5,967 nt of DNA from Filomicrobium sp. (GTDB lineage: Bacteria > Pseudomonadota > Alphaproteobacteria > Rhizobiales > Hyphomicrobiaceae). Both the position numbers and the translations under genes were made by a program. Positions within the stretch are counted from its first letter, which is position 1. Each line of letters begins with the position of its first letter. The DNA lies in NCBI GenBank assembly GCA_030607105.1, contig JAUWFF010000097.1, forward strand, positions 1 to 5,967. Direction: 5' to 3'. Of this stretch, positions 5,619 to 5,967 are shown one piece after another. Below the pieces are notes generated by a model. The model worked only from the letters and a program-made list of their open reading frames with translations, searched no databases and had not been told where the DNA came from.

Positions 5619-5634
5619 CGCGACGGAGGTCGCG
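5619..5634 (-). promoter_or_regulatory. Leader hairpin of the DUF1476 gene with an anti-SD loop
   Basis: CGCGAC (5619-5624) and GTCGCG (5629-5634) form a perfect 6-bp GC-rich stem. On the minus-strand transcript the four-base loop is CTCC, complementary to the GGAG of the ribosome-binding site about 15 bases downstream (5599-5603). With the flanking bases opened, the pairing can extend to CCTCCGT with GTGGAGG, 7 pairs including two G-U. It lies within the predicted 5' leader. The hairpin is seen directly; a control role is speculative. Confidence 0.45.
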
Positions 5635-5673
5635 CTCTGGTTGTGATTGCGCGGCATCAGCCGGCCCCGCGCC

Positions 5674-5692
5674 GTAACCTAAATTTAACCAT
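5674..5692 (+). promoter_or_regulatory. Candidate CtrA-binding site (GTAA-N7-TTAACCAT)
   Basis: GTAA (5674-5677), seven bases, then TTAACCAT (5685-5692). The alphaproteobacterial CtrA consensus is TTAA-N7-TTAA(C), and TTAACCAT is its common extended half-site. Only the first base of the left half deviates. The site overlaps the predicted -10 of the DUF1476 promoter (5682-5687), a position that would fit repression. CtrA itself is not in this window. Confidence 0.4.
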
Positions 5693-5710
5693 CAAGCCCA
5701 GGCGATTCAA
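5682..5710 (-). promoter_or_regulatory. Predicted sigma70-type promoter of the DUF1476 gene
   Basis: On the minus strand: -35 TTGAAT (plus 5705-5710), a 17-base spacer, and -10 TAAATT (plus 5682-5687). Each hexamer matches the consensus at four of six positions, with ideal spacing. The expected start site, near 5675, gives a leader of about 80 bases containing the 5619-5634 hairpin. A CtrA-like box covers the -10. Confidence 0.45.
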
Positions 5711-5865
5711 TGACTTGGCGCAAAGGAAACGACGCTCGCATCCGGTGCCATTGTTAACATTGTTTCGTGGGTGTCATTCAGCTAGTGTCACGCGCTCGTT
5801 CCGCTCTGAGTGCGGATCAGCGCACGCGCGCAGCCCTTAGACGAGTACGACGCAATGTCGCCCGC

Positions 5866-5885
5866 AGGGTCTTCCACAAGGCCCT
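5866..5885. repeat. Stem-loop upstream of purC
   Basis: AGGGTCTT (5866-5873) pairs with AAGGCCCT (5878-5885) around a CCAC loop: eight pairs with one T-G wobble. It ends about 70 bases before the purC start. No T-run follows on either strand, so it is not an intrinsic terminator. It may be a leader structure if purC transcription starts upstream of it, otherwise a DNA site or chance. Confidence 0.4.
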
Positions 5886-5954
5886 AAGCGTGCCGACATA
5901 GTGTAATAACAATATGTATGTGTCATGAGCTCGATCATTCTAAAAGGACCAGGC

Positions 5955-5967
5955 ATGAACAGGCGCC
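5955..5967 (+). CDS. purC: Start of phosphoribosylaminoimidazole-succinocarboxamide synthase (partial, runs off window)
   Basis: Only ATG AAC AGG CGC (MNRR) and one further base are present. MNRR is the usual opening of alphaproteobacterial PurC, and a gene divergent from DUF1476 close to purB is the usual place for purC in this group. AAGGA (5944-5948) lies 6 bases before the ATG, a strong ribosome site. PurC makes SAICAR from CAIR and aspartate, the step before one of the two PurB reactions. The assignment rests on context and four residues, so it is likely rather than proven. Confidence 0.65.

Larger units (their letters stand above)
5593..5954. other. 362-base divergent regulatory region between the DUF1476 gene and purC
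   Basis: No gene is seen here. The DUF1476 side holds its SD, a leader hairpin (5619-5634), a sigma70-like promoter (5682-5710) and a CtrA-like box (5674-5692). The middle has a direct repeat CATTGTT at 5749-5755 and 5758-5764, and GTGTCA at 5771-5776, 5785-5790 and again at 5920-5925. The purC side has a stem-loop (5866-5885), an AT-rich stretch (about 5898-5921) and the purC SD. I cannot place a convincing -35/-10 pair for purC. Confidence 0.6.

Noticed and set aside
5872..5902. Possible purC promoter (TTCCAC with CATAGT)
   Set aside because: The -35 matches the consensus at only two positions and the spacing is not ideal, so no promoter was called.

Overview
The window looks like chromosomal DNA from an alphaproteobacterium, most likely of the Hyphomicrobiales (Rhizobiales) or Rhodospirillales type. 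Three things point there. It has a DUF1476 gene, the family of the alphaproteobacterial F1Fo-ATPase zeta subunit. That gene sits beside purB and, divergently, beside what reads as the first codons of purC. PurB itself opens with the MIPRYSRPEM form typical of this class. No insertion sequence, phage gene, tRNA, rRNA or CRISPR array is visible. The genus cannot be named from the sequence alone.

Layout, left to right. (1) Bases 1-118 are the tail of an unidentified, probably membrane-associated protein. (2) 197-1345 encodes a LivJ-type branched-chain amino acid binding lipoprotein, closed by a clear intrinsic terminator at 1380-1409. (3) 1580-1780 (minus) is a small acidic protein of unknown function whose Shine-Dalgarno sequence lies in one arm of a perfect 9-bp inverted repeat. 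(4) 1781-2145 is a gene-poor gap. (5) 2146-3153 is a P1-family (S58, DmpA/NylC-like) self-cleaving aminopeptidase or amidase. (6) 3244-4545 is purB. (7) 4644-5222 is an RBBP9/YdeN-type serine hydrolase behind a 19-bp-period tandem repeat. (8) 5269-5592 (minus) is the DUF1476/zeta protein, convergent with the hydrolase across a candidate terminator. (9) 5593-5954 is a divergent regulatory region with a sigma70-like promoter overlapped by a CtrA-like box, a leader hairpin and a stem-loop upstream of purC. (10) 5955-5967 holds the first four codons of the probable purC.

How the genes fit together. purB and purC act in consecutive steps of de novo purine synthesis: PurC makes SAICAR and PurB splits it to AICAR. 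PurB also makes AMP from adenylosuccinate. The zeta protein inhibits ATP hydrolysis by the F1 motor, so the right half is a small nucleotide/ATP-economy neighbourhood. The binding protein, the P1 peptidase and the hydrolase look like independent single-gene units. No new multi-gene system is evident. The less ordinary signals are regulatory: the SD-occluding hairpin before the 66-residue protein, and the promoter, CtrA-like box and leader hairpin before the zeta gene.
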